DNA of 64,000 bases from Bostrychus sinensis. Taxonomy: Eukaryota; Chordata; Actinopteri; Gobiiformes; Eleotridae. The stretch lies in the NCBI GenBank assembly GCA_020698575.1, contig CM036255.1, positions 17,908,501 through 17,972,500 on the forward strand, in the 5' to 3' direction. Positions 47,456-61,435 of this stretch are shown piece after piece. Below the pieces are notes generated by a model. That model was not told where the DNA came from. It saw only the letters and a program-made list of their open reading frames with translations, and searched no databases. Numbering within the stretch: the stretch's first letter is position 1; every line of letters starts with the position of its first letter. The translations under genes were made by a program, and so were the position numbers.

Positions 47456-49045
47456 ATGAATTATGAATGGATTATGGCCAATAAACCGATTCCAATTGTG
47501 AGAGCAACTTAACACAATACTTATTTATAGTTTGTCACATTACTTAATTTTAAGCATTTTTTATGTAACATTTATTAATAACACACTATTAAGCATTAGT
47601 TCAGCATAAGTAACTATGAGTAAGTGTTACAAAAAGATTTGTAGCTGCAGGGCACAACAACTACTAGCTAATGAACAGTGACCATTATATTAACATTAAC
47701 ATAAAGCAGCTGACTATTTGCTGACTCTTCTTTTGTATGGCTTCAGTGCACCGACTGAACCCAAACCAGGCTGAAAAGGTACATGAAAATGGACAGAGGA
47801 TGTAATTTTGGTCTCAGCAGCACACGTTTCAGGTCTGCCATGTGAGTGTCTGTGACTCACTCGACTAAAAGTGGAGCAGTGGGCGGCAAATGATAGCACA
47901 CAATGTTACCTAATGCCTTCCAGGTAATCACAGAACATGCTGGAAAAGTGCTGGTTCCCAATACCTCAGACATTTTCTCATCATTTGGTCAAGATGAGAA
48001 GATGTGGGCAGAGTACAAAATGAAATACCCTTCAGGCAATGTTTACAAATATATAATATAATGACAATGCCAATTCACATAATGAAACACAGGCTAAAAT
48101 GATTTGAAAATATCTAATTAGAATAACAGCACTTAAAGCTGATGCAGCCAGTAGCCTACCACACATTGCCTTTAGAGTCATGTGGAGCAGGACCATGTTC
48201 CGGCTACTTTGGGCCAAAGGTGGTGTAGACCCTGTGCAGTCTTTGGTTGGTACAACAATATAGTTTTACCACTACATTGTTGATCAAAGTATAAATAAAA
48301 AAGTGTGTGTATTTTGCAGAGATCTGGCATGAGTGGTATGCTAAAAGTTCATGTCAAACTCAGACTCCCACATGTTTCCCAAACCTTTCCCAGCACCATT
48401 AAACCAAACTACCCATTTAAATCAATGTGCGGGACACAAATACACACACTCCTCCAGTCACAAAGAGTTGCTGCATCAGAAAACCTTCCTGTGCACCTCT
48501 TAGCGTTCATCCCGTCTAAAGAGCTTTTTCAGAGCTGCAACAACAATGCCCACTCGCAGTGTGTCCTGGTGCGGTGCCATGCTTCACCCACACTCAATAC
48601 AGCTGCCACTCAGGCCCCATTCAGCGCTCCTGCTTCTCTGGCGCTCACTCGCTAATAGCCTTAAATACCCCACAAGAGGAACTGCGTGCTGCAGAATATG
48701 TGAGCATGACATTGATCACTATGCTAAGCAGCGTCTGGGAAAGAGTGGCTGGATGACAAACACAGTCGGGATGGCCAATGGGGAGGGCGGGACACCTGAT
48801 GTAATGTCCATTTGCTGCAAGAGCCCAGAAGAGCATGTGCTGCTAATGCATTAGGCTAACTACTGTGTGCTTAGTGGAGAAGTCTACTTAAGAGAGTAAA
48901 AATGAAGGATAAAAAGGACAAGTGGTGGTTATGGTTGAAGACTGGACTCTTCAGCATTTCTCACTAACTGGTTAAAAGCACAAACAGCTCAAACATGCAA
49001 TAATGATACAATTTCATCAAAATAAGACACAAAATTCAATACAAG

Positions 49046-49555
49046 CACTCAGAGAGCATAGACCACTATGAAAATGGCCCTATCTCACAATGGTAACAAT
49101 ATAGTGCCTGGACTTGAACAGGAGGATCAGGAAGATCAGGGGTAAATGCTTGATCCATTGAGCTACAGACTCTTATATTATATGTATATCACAGCAATAA
49201 ATATGTAAGGGTCTGTGGCTCATTGGACCGCACTTTGATAAGTAATGGGAGAAATGCAACAGAGGTTAAAAAGCCAGCGCTGTGAGCAAAACTGACGCCA
49301 CCTGTATGCGCTTTTTGAGGTGAGCCATTGGACCCATCTTTCGTCCTGTCCCACAATGGTATATCAAAAGATTTAGACAGTTTTTAGAATATAAACAAAA
49401 CACTACATTTCTTCCTTGTCCCAATATTAACCTTTAGTTAAAATCTCATCAAAATACAACCATTATTTTTTGAGTTATCTGGCTAACAAACTATAACGCA
49501 CCAACACCAACAACAACAACAACAACAATTTAACCTCTTTGGAGGAAGTAAGAAG
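49046..49555 (-). repeat. Composite repeat copy, inverted
   Basis: Reads AGAGAGCATAGACCAC, CCCTATCTCACAATGG, an inverted tRNA-like unit (GGGGTAAATGCTTGATCC, TTGAGCTACAGAC) and TATATCACAGCAAT. Later come AAAATCTCATCAAAATAC and TAACCTCTTTGGAGGAAGTA, the end of a common teleost repeat. Confidence 0.6.
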
Positions 49556-50783
49556 TTGAACCACACAATCTTTTCATCGACCTCTCTCCTCATAAACAAC
49601 ACAGCACACAAAGCACATCCTGAAGCTAATCAATCTGCCCTTTCTGCCCTTTCCACCAAATTACTGCAAGTCATTGAATAGCTGTGCACTCAAAACACAC
49701 ACAATTGCTATCTGTGTATTCATGTAGAACCACCGTCAGCCCCGCGCGCCGCATGTTGACAACAGGAGCCTAATTCTTAATGCCTGTATAAATTAGCCTC
49801 GCCATGGCAACAGCAGACAAAATGGGATGAAGTGTGTTATGTAAAACAACAGGTTATGAGCCAACTGCGAGGAAGTAGGACACACACCCTGTCGTTATAA
49901 GGCCGAGGCTTTTTAAGTACCAATTGACAATAAAAAAATAAATACAAAAAAGATGTTTTCGTTTCCAGATTTAGATTTATGAGAAAGCTTTAATGTGCAA
50001 GTGACAAAACACAACATTTTCACAACTATTTCCTTCATTAACTTGAGAGACAAGGAGTGATGTGAAGAACTAGAGAAAGCAGAAATAGACCAAATAAGGG
50101 CAAAAAGTGTGTCAAGCATCTGGTGTCAAATGAAACAACCCAAGAGTGATGATGGTGCACTGTCCACATTACATATGACTGCAAACAGAGGAGCGGGCTG
50201 CAACAGGCCCTGAAGGTGGTGTGCGTGTGGCTGCCATGTTGTTCAAGTTGGCAAAGTGATTTACTGATGCCAACATGTAACAGTGTTTACACAAGATTTG
50301 TTAAACACACCAAGAACTAATTTAAAATACAGACGCAATCAAGTTATGAGGTTATGTAAGTTTTACCAGACTAACCTTTCAAAAAGTGTAATTGCATTGC
50401 AGTGACATCTGAAATGAACAGATTTTTATTCAAGTCATAGCAAGGTTAAAATGTAGTTTTTAAATGTCATAATTTAAAATTTTAACCAAGGTCTCAGAGA
50501 AAGTGCAAATTTAAAGTTTTTTAATAACTTCGCAAAAAGCTCAAGAGGAAATGAGGAAAAAGTGTTTTGGGAAGAATTTCTAAATTGTAAAATGGTGATA
50601 AATCAAATGTACTGTGGAGCCCAAGTTTATCCTTGATCATTTAATTGTGTCCAACTTTATAGAGAAGAAAATTTACTTTTTCTAAATAATTTTACAACAA
50701 CCTTTATGGCCTTTAAGTCTGTTTTTTCCATCATATGTAATAAAGCAAAAGCTAGGCCTCAAATCAGCTGAAGTTAGTGTCTT

Positions 50784-51000
50784 TGGTATTTCATAATGGT
50801 ACACAACCTTTAAAAAACAAAAATCCTGGATCCTTGCTCCAGCTGCACCCCCAAAACATCATTATTTCTTCCTTGGCCTAAATCTGACAATTTCTCGAAA
50901 ATTCATCAAAATTCAACAATTACTTTTGGAGTTACCTTGCTAAAAGTCTAAAACAAACCAACGGCAACAAAAACGTAACCTCGATGGTGGAAGTAATAAG
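50784..51000 (-). repeat. Related repeat without the tRNA-like unit
   Basis: Carries TATTTCATAATGGTACAC once, then AAAAATCCTGGATCC, TTCTTCCTTGGCC, TTTTGGAGTTACCTTGC and CGTAACCTCGATGGTGGAAG. It looks like the pre-insertion form of the composite, with an empty site. Confidence 0.5.
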
Positions 51001-52225
51001 AATTGCTGTTGTAAGTGCAAAATACGTAGCATACGAATATTCAAACAAACATTTTTCACATTAATCACAACACAGATCCTTCAAATAAGCTGAACTCTAG
51101 AAACCTATACACCCTCCTCATGTCCCATTTATGGTTCCAGACCCGCCAGTTGGAAATCACTGTCTACAAGAACAAGGAGCTCCAACACATGTCTTCCACA
51201 TATAGTACTGAGTTATGCAATGTGAACATCATCCCTAAATGTGATGGTGCAAGATACTCAGACCACCACCACATGCTGTAAGTAACACAACCTGGTGACA
51301 CACAGGAATCCAACCAAAGCTTTGATCTTCAACAGAGAGCTGTCCCGTTTTAAGCGATGGGCCAATAAATACCATCTCTGACACTGACTAAACACCAAGT
51401 CATAGATTTGTACTTTCAAAATCATATGTTTCGACACATAGGGTTATGTATACTTACGTGGTATGTTTAAAATAGTTTGGTTAGAAGTCATTCACGCAGA
51501 TGCGCACAATGCCTCTTTATGTGGCCTTGTCAATGAGGTGAAAGGTAGAAAATTCCTGCAGTCACCGAAATGTTTGACAAATAAGTCAACAGTGGCAAGT
51601 GTGAAAGAAACAATTGTGTTTATGAGTGAATGTACTTCTGTTTAAAGAGGAAAAGTCACACAGTTTAAAATATATGTTTCTACAGTAATACAGAGAAATA
51701 GGATGAGCTCCACTGGAATGACAGGAATGTGTTTTTCAGTTCAAGAGAGTGACTTCTGTTGGGTTTGGGCTGTGACAGGGTAATAAGGCTGACCAGCTTC
51801 TTGACCTGCATAAGTAGGCTCCTCTAACCACTTACGGTAACTAATTTACTAAAAACAACCCTAGTTTTGTGAGGTCAGCGTTTTAAGCAGGTTTACATAA
51901 TATTAACATCAGCTGATACTAATTTAGTCACATGAAGCTGTTTATGAGCACACAGACAGGGATGTGTTGGAGTAGAGTGTGGACTATTATTCAAGTGGGA
52001 CGACCATTTTCTATACGGGATCGAGTGAAGGCCAGTTCAGGAAGGTCAGTGGGGTCTCTAGCCATACCTGCTAAAACCCTTACCTCTATAGAAGTTATAG
52101 TTATTTTACAGAACAGATACTAGCAAAGTTGTTTCAACTTTTGGTGACATGGAAACTGCCTAACTGATCTAAATTTAAAATGAATAAAAACTCAGATAAA
52201 TACCACATTATCCTACATTATTCTT
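51001..52225. other. ripor2 first-intron DNA, no gene seen
   Basis: No exon-like signal; short chance frames only. Confidence 0.45.
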
Positions 52226-52229
52226 TAAT

Positions 52230-52318
52230 GCAGCCACAGAGGGTCACAACTCCTGTGCTCTTTGTGACAGTCCCAAGCCTGGATAAAGGGAGAAGCTTGC
52301 ATAAAAAGGGGGATCTAG
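52230..52318 (-). repeat. Dispersed repeat B copy
   Basis: AGCCACAGAGGGTCACAAC, TGACAGTCCCAAGCCTGG, ATAAAGGGAGAAGC: the inverted motif order of repeat B. Confidence 0.5.
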
Positions 52319-54165
52319 CGTGAAAGTTAAGTAAATCACTGTACACTTGGGAAAAGGGAAGATAGTATTTTAATCTTTTAATCTTTGTGGCGTGACTGCT
52401 CCAAAACCTGCATTACATTTCTAAGTCTGTGAACTGACCTAGCCTGGCCAGCCAGCCCCTCTACTTTCTTTTAGAAAGCAGGAAAGTCTGGATCCTCTGC
52501 CATAACGAGTCATTCCCAATAATTTGATTTGGAACAGGCCAATCACAGTTGTTAATCTGCAGCATGTCTTACAAATGTGGACTTCTCTCATCTGATTAAC
52601 AGTGTTTAGTGTTTTCCCTGCTCAGTCCTCTATGTGTTCATAATACAGCACAAACTGGTGTTTTATGGCAAAACCGGCTGCACTTCTTTATAAAGGCCAT
52701 GTTTGACTGTGATATAGGTCAGCAGCGTGCCGCCCTTTCTTTCTCTGTTTGGTTACTCTGCGTGTGATTGTTTTGCTCACAGAAATAAAACTCAAACCAT
52801 CATGTATCAGACTGACTTCTTTGTATAGAATAAAAATAGGACCCATTCAGTACATAAGACACTTGTGGTAACTGTTGAGGCTGAGGCTGAGGCTAACACA
52901 CAGCTTGTATACTTTGTGAAATGAACGTGAAACTTCATCCTACTGTTGACTCCTGTTGTTACCAATTTCAACAATCTCATACAGCATCATGAACATTGTA
53001 AAGTATGCCATTTTTGGGATTAATATTGGCAGTGCTAGAAGTTTAAAGTAAGCAGTTTAATGTCATTTGTTAATATTTTGCTGTGACAAATTGGTCAAAA
53101 AAGCAAGAAAATTAGCTACGCTGTTGTGGGTGAAGGACTGTAAATAAATCTAGAAACTTTGTATTAAAAATGTATTGTTTTTATATAATAGATCAAATTT
53201 TCTTTGTTTTATTGTGCTTGCTTCAGAGCACTTTGTTCCAGCTGCATCTTATTCATCTGTATCTATATCATTAATGCAAAGACTGCTTTTACTGTTGAAT
53301 AATTGTTTCTTGGAAAATAGCATACATTATTCACCACAAAGGACCTCTGTGCTTTGCGCTTGTAAAACGAATTAGCCTTATCCATTTAAGGCTTGCTTCT
53401 CTCCACATCTTTACACCCCAGTGCGTCGATTTCCCCACAAATCATCATGATACAATTAGAGTCACTGCTTTCTATTTATAGGTCAGTGGGTCCTGGTGGA
53501 GTAGAGCTCGCAGTGAGAAATTAAGGCCAGGACTCAGAGTGGCATTTCAAATGTACTAATGACCAGATTAAGTTAAGGCCAGGCCGGACTGTAGAAACAT
53601 TTCAGCATATGCTCGTGACATTTTAACAGCAAAGAAAGAAGGGCGTGATCATGTGTGAGAGCTGCTAACCACACCAGCTAACAGTCAATCCAGATTAATA
53701 GTGCTACAGATTATTTTTATGACATTTATAAATTAGTAGGCAGTGCGTAGAGGGATGCAACTGGAGATGGAGAGGCTTAAGCGCGTGACGTGCGCTGGCA
53801 CACAAAAGAAAAGTCGAAAAAACATCAAAGGGTGCTGCCAACTGTCCTAATTATACAGTAGAGGAAGAAACAAAGTGGCAGCATTTACACTGCAAATACA
53901 AGCTCACTGCTTACAAAAATTATTTTTCAAGAAGTACTTTTCTGTTTTTCTTTGGTATAATGCACACCGACAGATAGACAGGACTATGGACTGTGTGGGG
54001 TGATAAAAGCTTATTATTAGGAATGTCATATTTCATTGTCATTTGGTGTTGCTGCAAAGCCCTACATAAAACAATATCGGTTTACCATTACAAAAATATC
54101 TGATCATAACATTATGATTTGCTTTGATGGAAACTTGAGATTGGATTGTACACTTAATTTTAGAG

Positions 54166-54368
54166 CAGCGGTTCTTACATTTTTATGCGGGTACTTTTAT
54201 TCCTGCTGTAGTTCTTAGTCCTGGTTTAGTTGTGGTTTATTCCTGGTTTAGACCTGGTATAGATCTGGTATAGTCCTAGTTTTGTATTGGTTAAAAACCA
54301 ATTTAGTCCAGTGTTCTTGGACAGTCCTGGTACTTGGAAAGCCAAATATTTTCTGAGGTGAACCACTG
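54166..54368. mobile_element. hAT-like MITE with internal CCTGGTTTAG-type repeats
   Basis: A 203-bp element with ends CAGCGGTTC and GTGAACCACTG. The flanks TTTTAGAG and TTTTACAT agree at six of eight positions, a decayed hAT target duplication. The interior repeats a motif of about 11-12 bases: CCTGGTTTAG, CCTGGTTTAG, CCTGGTATAG, TCTGGTATAG. Confidence 0.6.
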
Positions 54369-55714
54369 TTTTACATGATTAACTGTTGCAATATCAGCTG
54401 TACACTGAAGTATATAAATGCACATAAGACCAAACATAGTATTGTAGAGCTAGGATTTCCACTTCAAATAGTGTCCCTTATCTTGTCTTCTCAGATACCT
54501 TTCCTTCTACATTTATGCAGGCTTAGGACTGGCAATGTCCCTTGTCTATTCTTTTCAACTCTTCGTTGTGTGCCATGCCCATTGGTCTAATACACTGACA
54601 CTGAGTCACTAGTGTCCGCTGCATTTGGGTCATCACTTTTGACCACTTTTCCAATTGCTCCACACTCCTTTGATTTATCTATGGACCATGATTTGTTTTG
54701 TGAATGACCACCTATGAACTAGCTCTGGTATGCCTGCACCATACAAACAGGATTACTGTAGTGGTTTCAGTAGCATTTGTTATTTTTAGTGCGGAAAGAC
54801 ACAGTCTTCTCATCCATGCTGCTACTGTAATCATATGGTCTCAGCTTTGTGGGAGTCATAAAAGGCGATCATTGCCAAACACCATGTCTGAAGGGATACT
54901 GTAGGTACGCAAAACCTAGATGTAAAAAAATATTTAAATTCCTTATAGAAATTCTCCCAGGACAAATGAACTAGCTTTATATATGATCTATATGTACCAA
55001 GTTTTTTGTTTGTAAAGCTTCTCTGTGCTTCCACAAATGTAATAAAAAGACAGTGGCTGTATATTAAAAAGCAATAGTTACGGTGGATTTATTTCCTACT
55101 TATTGTTAGAGCAAGTCTCTACCGTGTTAAAAACAGAACAACAATTTACTCAACAAAGAAGACAGCCCAAAAATCTGCTTCACAAACACCAAATAATTAA
55201 CTTTCATACCATTAGTGCTTCTATTGTACCATGAACAGATGCTGAAAAACGGGAGAGAAATGCGTATGAAAGAAAAGAAAGAAATGGTCAACAATACTGC
55301 TCCACTGAACTGTACAGCATTGTAAGCAGCACAGCTGCACATTAAATGTACTGATGTGTCATGCGTGTAGGTGGCTGCCATTACGGCCAAACACTTAGCG
55401 GACTTCAACAGTGAGGAAAATCAAGTGTTTATGCAAGAGAAGGATTCAAAATATTCACATAATCCAAATGTTGAGCAATCCTGATTTATAATGGCGTCTG
55501 ATTTAGTGTAGTCTCCAGGTGAATCTAAAAAAAAGTATTTTAGGTGGCTCAGTAGCTCATTGTGTTTAACACATACCTCATATTTACAGATAGCTCACGG
55601 ACATCTATGCACCGTCTCCTCATTTTCTGCCAACTGTCCAATAAAAGCTAAAACATAAAATTATCTATATGACTGATATTTTGAATATTTTGAATTCATT
55701 AAACTATATAAATC

Positions 55715-55815
55715 CAGCCATAAGAAGTCACAACCCTTCAAGCTCGAATAAACAAAGTGGGTTGTGCCAGGAAGAGTATCAACCATAAAACTTATGCCAA
55801 ATCAACATCTAAATG
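55715..55815 (-). repeat. Dispersed repeat B copy, decayed
   Basis: ATCCAGCCATAAGAAGTCAC, TTGTGCCAGGAAGAGTATC, CTTATGCCAAATCAACATCT, in the inverted order of repeat B. Confidence 0.4.
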
Positions 55816-55819
55816 ACCA

Positions 55820-58030
55820 CTATACTATATATACTGTAAGGAAGATGATTGTGGTGAACCAGGTGGGGGAGACGAAACGCATCTATATCTACAGAAATTT
55901 AATGTGAATTGTTAATTGTGTTACTAACATTTGACCAAGGCACGCTCGTGACCTTTTCTTCCCCAGATGAGGACAAAGTTCAAATAGTGAGCAGTCATGC
56001 TGGTGGCAGTTCAGCCTCAGGACCTGTCCGTCCTCCTAGACTCCTCTGTCATCACACAGCTGTGTCAGAGCCACCCTGGGGCAGCTGGGTAACGAGAAAC
56101 ACCCTCTTCCGGCTGCCTCATAAACCACCACTATGACATAACTAAGTACCAAAAATGAGAACTGTGACTCTATATTCTGGAGATAAAAGGAACAGAAATA
56201 TAAAAAAGGCACAGTTGAACCGACAGAAATGACAAAAGTAGCTCTGATTTTTGCAGAAAAATCTATTATTGGGCGTTTTTTGACAGCACAGGTAACTGTG
56301 ACAAAGAACACTGTCAGCACTAAAGCCTACTCAAAAAGCCTAATACAACCACACATTATGTAGCTTTGAACAAAGAGTTTGTGACATAAGGACTGGACAA
56401 CCAATGGGGTGCTGTCCAGCTGTTGGACACTGCACAGAGACAGAACAGCAAATACCAAAACAGAAAGATTATGAGCTTACCCTCCTAAAACGCTTACTGC
56501 CACCATAATGCCCCCAGCTGCTGTAGGTGTGTGTTACTGGGACAAATATCATGTGTCAAACGCAACAGCGTTAATAGAAATTTATACCGTACACACAACA
56601 CAGCTGATCTGCTCAGAGACAGTATGCGGTGAATTAGTTGGAACAAGGCTGGTTACTACCCCCCACCATCCATAAATTCTCAGTGTGTATCTAGGGAAAA
56701 GGCGGGCAAACAGATGGACAGGGACGAGGGTGAGATCCAAAAGAAGATGCAAGGAGAAATGTGGTAGAAAGCACAAGAGCAAGTCAGCAGCTATAGACAG
56801 ACAGCGAAGTGGGCACTAAGTAGACTATTAGCAGCGCTTAATTGTCCAAGTGCTCAATTTTCATACATTAGTGACTCTTAATTTTGCAAAGAGAGCCAAG
56901 ACTCATATGGCGGGTTTGGTTTGTTGAGGCAGCAGTGATAAGATACTGTACACTGACTTACATGTGACAGAGCTGGCAGAGACTGTACAAAAATAAGGAC
57001 ACTTGTTCCAATGTTGTTAAGTATTTACTGGAACACAGAGGTAGCCCATTTAAGCAACTGTTTTTTAGTTTAGCAACACCATTGTTTGCGTTGGCAATTA
57101 CACTGATATGACGTGAAAGCTCTTGTTTACATGCTTTAGATTGGACCAGGAAATTTGAAGTTGAAGGACTGTCTCTACAGTATACAGGCCTATAGTATGA
57201 ATCCAAATCATTATCAGCACCTATGACATTTTTAAAAGATCATTTTTGAACTGGTAGAGTGATTTATGTCTGTATAATCCACAAATAAGAGGTCACAAGC
57301 CCAGATGAATGACCAACTTTTACACAATTAAACCAAAAACGGTGTGCAAATTTAGCTAATAAAAACATAGGCCTTTCAGTGCACGTTTGACCCACATTTC
57401 AAAATAAAAAAATTGAGTTATCCTTTCAGCTATCTGCCACAGGTGCCAATTATAACACTAGTTTCCTCATAGAGTCTTTATATAGTCTATATAATGGATT
57501 ACATGGATGCTAGTTTTGTGGCTTGTAAACAGACTCTTACGCTTTGAAACAACTATTTACTGTTGTAAATTCCTGTCTCCAGGTTCTTGTCAGCCCTGAT
57601 GAATAAATTGAAAGATTCACATTATAGCACTTATGGTTAACCTGTTACTTCTGTGACATTTTGGGGAGCCGTTTTAAAATGGAACAATGCTTAGCCATTT
57701 TACACAAAGCCCATCTGTCTGAGCCTGGGCTTAGGCCTATGAAAACAAACATCAAACAGCACAGATCTCTTTCTCTTTGTCCGAGCTCCAAGGTATATTT
57801 GGGATATAGCTTCTGTCATTCACGCACTGGCCCACGAGGGAGGGTAAGACATCTGGGGAAGAAAAAAATGAAATTACCTTTTTGTTGTGTCCAGTCATCT
57901 CATAAAGTAATTATTATTTTATTTAAGGAAGAAAAGGGATCACCTAATATTATAATGTCTCTCTTGAATCTTCCTTTCGACTTTTCCCTTCTGGGTTCAC
58001 CACCGTTTGCCAACTGATTCTGAAAAATGT
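55820..58030. other. ripor2 first-intron DNA, no gene seen
   Basis: No supported gene. The 118-codon plus-strand frame at 57661-58017 has no recognised domain or splice context. Confidence 0.4.
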
Positions 58031-58034
58031 TTAC

Positions 58035-58135
58035 GATGGACACCCTTCCTGACACAGCCCTCTCCATTTATCCAAGCTTTGGACTGGCACAAACAATACA
58101 CTGGCTTGTGAGCTTTTGTGGCTGGATTGTAGGAA
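58035..58135 (+). repeat. Dispersed repeat B copy
   Basis: GGACACCCTTCCTGACACAG, CCATTTATCCAAGC, GGACTGGCACAAACA, ACTGGCTTGTGAGC. One of the best-preserved copies. Confidence 0.55.
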
Positions 58136-58872
58136 TCATCTGGGAAAAATTGAGACCTTATTAAATTATCTAGGCTTTATCATCAAGCTCCTATAGACTG
58201 CTTTACAACACTTTGCATGGCTGTCTATGGTTGCTTACATGGAAAAACATAAATAGAGAAAAAGGGAAGCAAAGAAAGACACAAATACTGCCAAGGGGCA
58301 TGCTCTAACTCTAAACTCAGAGGTAAAAGTCTAAGGTAAGCTCAGAATTTTATGTGTATTGTGTAATAAGATTTTGCTGTGGCGAATTGTTCCAGTTTAA
58401 CTTACTAAAATAATCGGAGACAGAGCAGTGGTGCTGTTGGTAATAAATTTCAGATAGTATCTCTATAGACTCTATGCCTGTCTTATTCTTCATCGTATCT
58501 GTCTGTCTCGCAACCCAGCCCTGATACATTAACCTCCCACTCCTCATTCCTTCTCACCAGGTCATCTGTGCAGCTGCCCTTCCTTCCACATACCACTTAA
58601 CCCCAGTGTAACAGGCCACAACCAGCGTCTTTACACCACAAATAACTGCCCCACCCTGCAGCAGTGGAAGTGGTCGTCGTCACGTGGAATGGGACATGTT
58701 GAAACAGAAGAGCAAGACCAGACCGACATCCTGGGACTAGATAACCTCAGATTAGACCAAGCAGTCTCCTTATCTGAATGAGGTGTCAGTGTTTAGCTGA
58801 AGGTTGTCACTCGATTTGAAGGATAACTCACACAGACGGAAAGCAGAGTCAAGCGTTTAGTGTCCTCTATCA

Positions 58873-59146
58873 CAATGGTTATCAAAAATAGTTAAAATAG
58901 TAAGATGTGGGTTAGGCTTGATATAAAGCATTTCTAAATAAGAACTAAAATATGCCTAAACTAGATCCAAATCCAAACTAAGACTAAACTAGGACTATAC
59001 ATGGTCTAAACTAGGGATAACTCAGGTCTAAAACAGGTCTAAACCAGGACTACATTAATCTTAATCAAAATTTAAGACGTCTGAGGACCAATAGAAAAGG
59101 CCTGCGTACCACCAGAGGCACCAGTACCACAGTTTGAGAAACAGCA
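58873..59146. mobile_element. hAT-like MITE with internal repeats, opposite orientation
   Basis: Left end CAATGGTTATCAAAA and right end CAGTTTGAGAAACAG are decayed inverted ends. The interior is built of GACTAAACTAGGAC, GTCTAAAACAGG and TCTAAACCAGGACTA, the complement of the motif at 54166-54368. A third block of the same motif lies at 59500-59560. Confidence 0.5.
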
Positions 59147-60310
59147 GTATACTGTATATATAGATATATAAATAAATAACAGTGCTTTGTCAGATCAAAA
59201 CATCTATCCTGTCTGAACCAAATGACCCAGTTCTCTCATGGGGGACTTTAAAGATTTATAAAACACTGCATTTGTTATTGAGAATATAAAATCAGGGTGA
59301 TGCTAAATTTGGCTTGTGCTAAAACTGTAGGTGCTAGTCACAACATTATAAAAATGTGATAACTGTGTTCAATATTGCAATACCAATACTGTATATGATT
59401 GGTGATGTTTGGATAGCCTTGATAGGATTAAGGCTTAAAGCATATAAAATTCAATTAATTTGTAATGTATAACAAGATATACAAGACTAGACATACAAGA
59501 CAAGAGAAAACTAAACAAAGACTAAACCAGGACTGAATTAGGGCTAAACTGTAGCCTGGCCAGCCAGCCCTTAATAGGAATAGAGTTTCTCTGTCAGGTC
59601 AGGCTAGCTAAATTGTTATTTAATTGAATGTTTTTATTTGGCCATAGCATATTTAAATTTAACAGTGCGTATTTTGAAAGTGTAAACCTCTGTCAGACAG
59701 AAGACCAGAACATTATTGTCATACATTTAGTTTATTGCAATTTCAATAAATTTGCATTATATTGTGCAGCCCTAGTAGGCGTCTTTCCCTTTTACTGAAC
59801 TCAAAGTCTGTCTTTACTGGAAACAGAAGTTAAATCTCTCCACTCCCAGTCCCAATGGAGCACTTTAACTTTTCTGTAGCCGCCACGAGCAGCAGCCTAT
59901 ACACGCCTTATAAAATAACTATCAGCTGTAAAAACTCAAAAAGACACTCCTCCTGTAAAAATGCAAGGCCTCCATTTTTTTTTTTACCCAAAAACTCACA
60001 CATTTGCTCAGACATGGACAGATATATGTGCACACAGATCAACACGCACATGCTACAAGCCACACTCCACAAAGGGCAGGAGGAAAAGGAAAGGTCAGGT
60101 GCTCAGTGAGTACTGTATAGGAAAATTAAGCTTCAAACCTTTAACTTGACAAATGAAGGTACTTTTTCAGTATATTTTTAGCTTTGTGCACGGTGATATT
60201 TTAATTATGTTATGCAGCAGATAAATGTCAATGACTTTTTTCTCGTTCTCTCTAAAAGACACCCTGCCAGGATTACACAATGAACTAAGACTAAAAGGAT
60301 GCTATCAAGA

Positions 60311-60591
60311 AACAACCAGAGAGTGCAGACCTCCACCATGGCATTGTCCCTATCTCACAATTTTAAAGATGTGACCTGGACTCAAACCCAGGATCTCCGA
60401 GTTCAAGGCTAAATGCTCTATCCATTAAGCCATAAAACCTTTATATCTTAGAATAAAACTGTAATACTTATATGTTGATGAGCCTTCCTTGAAAATTGCC
60501 TCAAAATCTATTACTTTTGGAGTTATTTTGCTTACAGACAACGCAACACTGGCAAAAACATAACCTCTTAGCTAGATGTAATGATAATTGC
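60311..60591 (-). repeat. Composite repeat copy, inverted
   Basis: AGAGAGTGCAGACCTCCACC, CCCTATCTCACAATTTT, an inverted tRNA-like unit (GGACTCAAACCCAGG, CTCTATCCATTAAGCC), TATATCTTAGAAT, then TTACTTTTGGAGTTATTTTG and AAAAACATAACCTC. Both flanks of the tRNA-like unit are recognisable. Confidence 0.65.
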
Positions 60592-61435
60592 TAAAAGCTT
60601 TCTTGTTATTTTGACATTAATGCTTCATTGCTAGCAGCCTCAAAAATACTGAGCCATTTCAAGAGTCCCTGCTTTTCTTTTGCTTAGCTAATGGACTCTT
60701 GCAGCTGTGATACCATTCATAAACAATATTTGACAGATAACAGGCAGATCAGTGAATAACGACATGAGTTACTCCTTGTAGAGAAATTTCCTTGGTCTTA
60801 AGTGTCTAGAGGATGCCGGTATTTCTACGCAAACACACCCGTAAACATTACATCTGCTGTACTTATTGTAGTTTGGGGAAAAACCAGAAAAGAAAAGAGC
60901 GTCTGAAATTCCTCCAAACCACAGAGTCATAATTCATTTAATGAGGCTTTGGAGAGAAAGGGGAGGAAATGAGTGTAACTTGTGAGTGTGTGCCTGTCTC
61001 CGCCTGTGTGAGCTTTAAAGAAAGTGAAAATTGAGAGTGATCAAAGCAGCATAAGAAACAAGGGGACAAGAGAAGGAGAGGTGAAAGTCTGGGTCCAGAG
61101 ACCCAAACCAGATCCACAAACCTGGTTTTCTACTTGGCACAGACACACTGCTTCTGTCCCCTCGTCTCAATGCAGTCCCCTTAAAAAGCTTAAACTGAAA
61201 GAAGCTGGCAGAGAGGCAAAGCACTTCCACTTAACCATATCAAAGTCAGCCTGGCACTACACAGAAACAGCATTTAGGATTTTTTTTTTTTAAAGGTACT
61301 ATGAACAATCTCAGTACTGTTGTGGATATGTGGAGCCAGTTATGTTTTCACTGCTGAAGATAGAGCATGAAAAACATTAGAGCTGAAAATGAAAAGAAAA
61401 TTTGTTTTTGGTGTAGGTCTCTGTGCCACTGCATT

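Noticed and set aside
57661..58017. 118-codon plus-strand frame in the ripor2 first intron
   Set aside because: No domain, no splice context, and it runs up against a repeat B copy.
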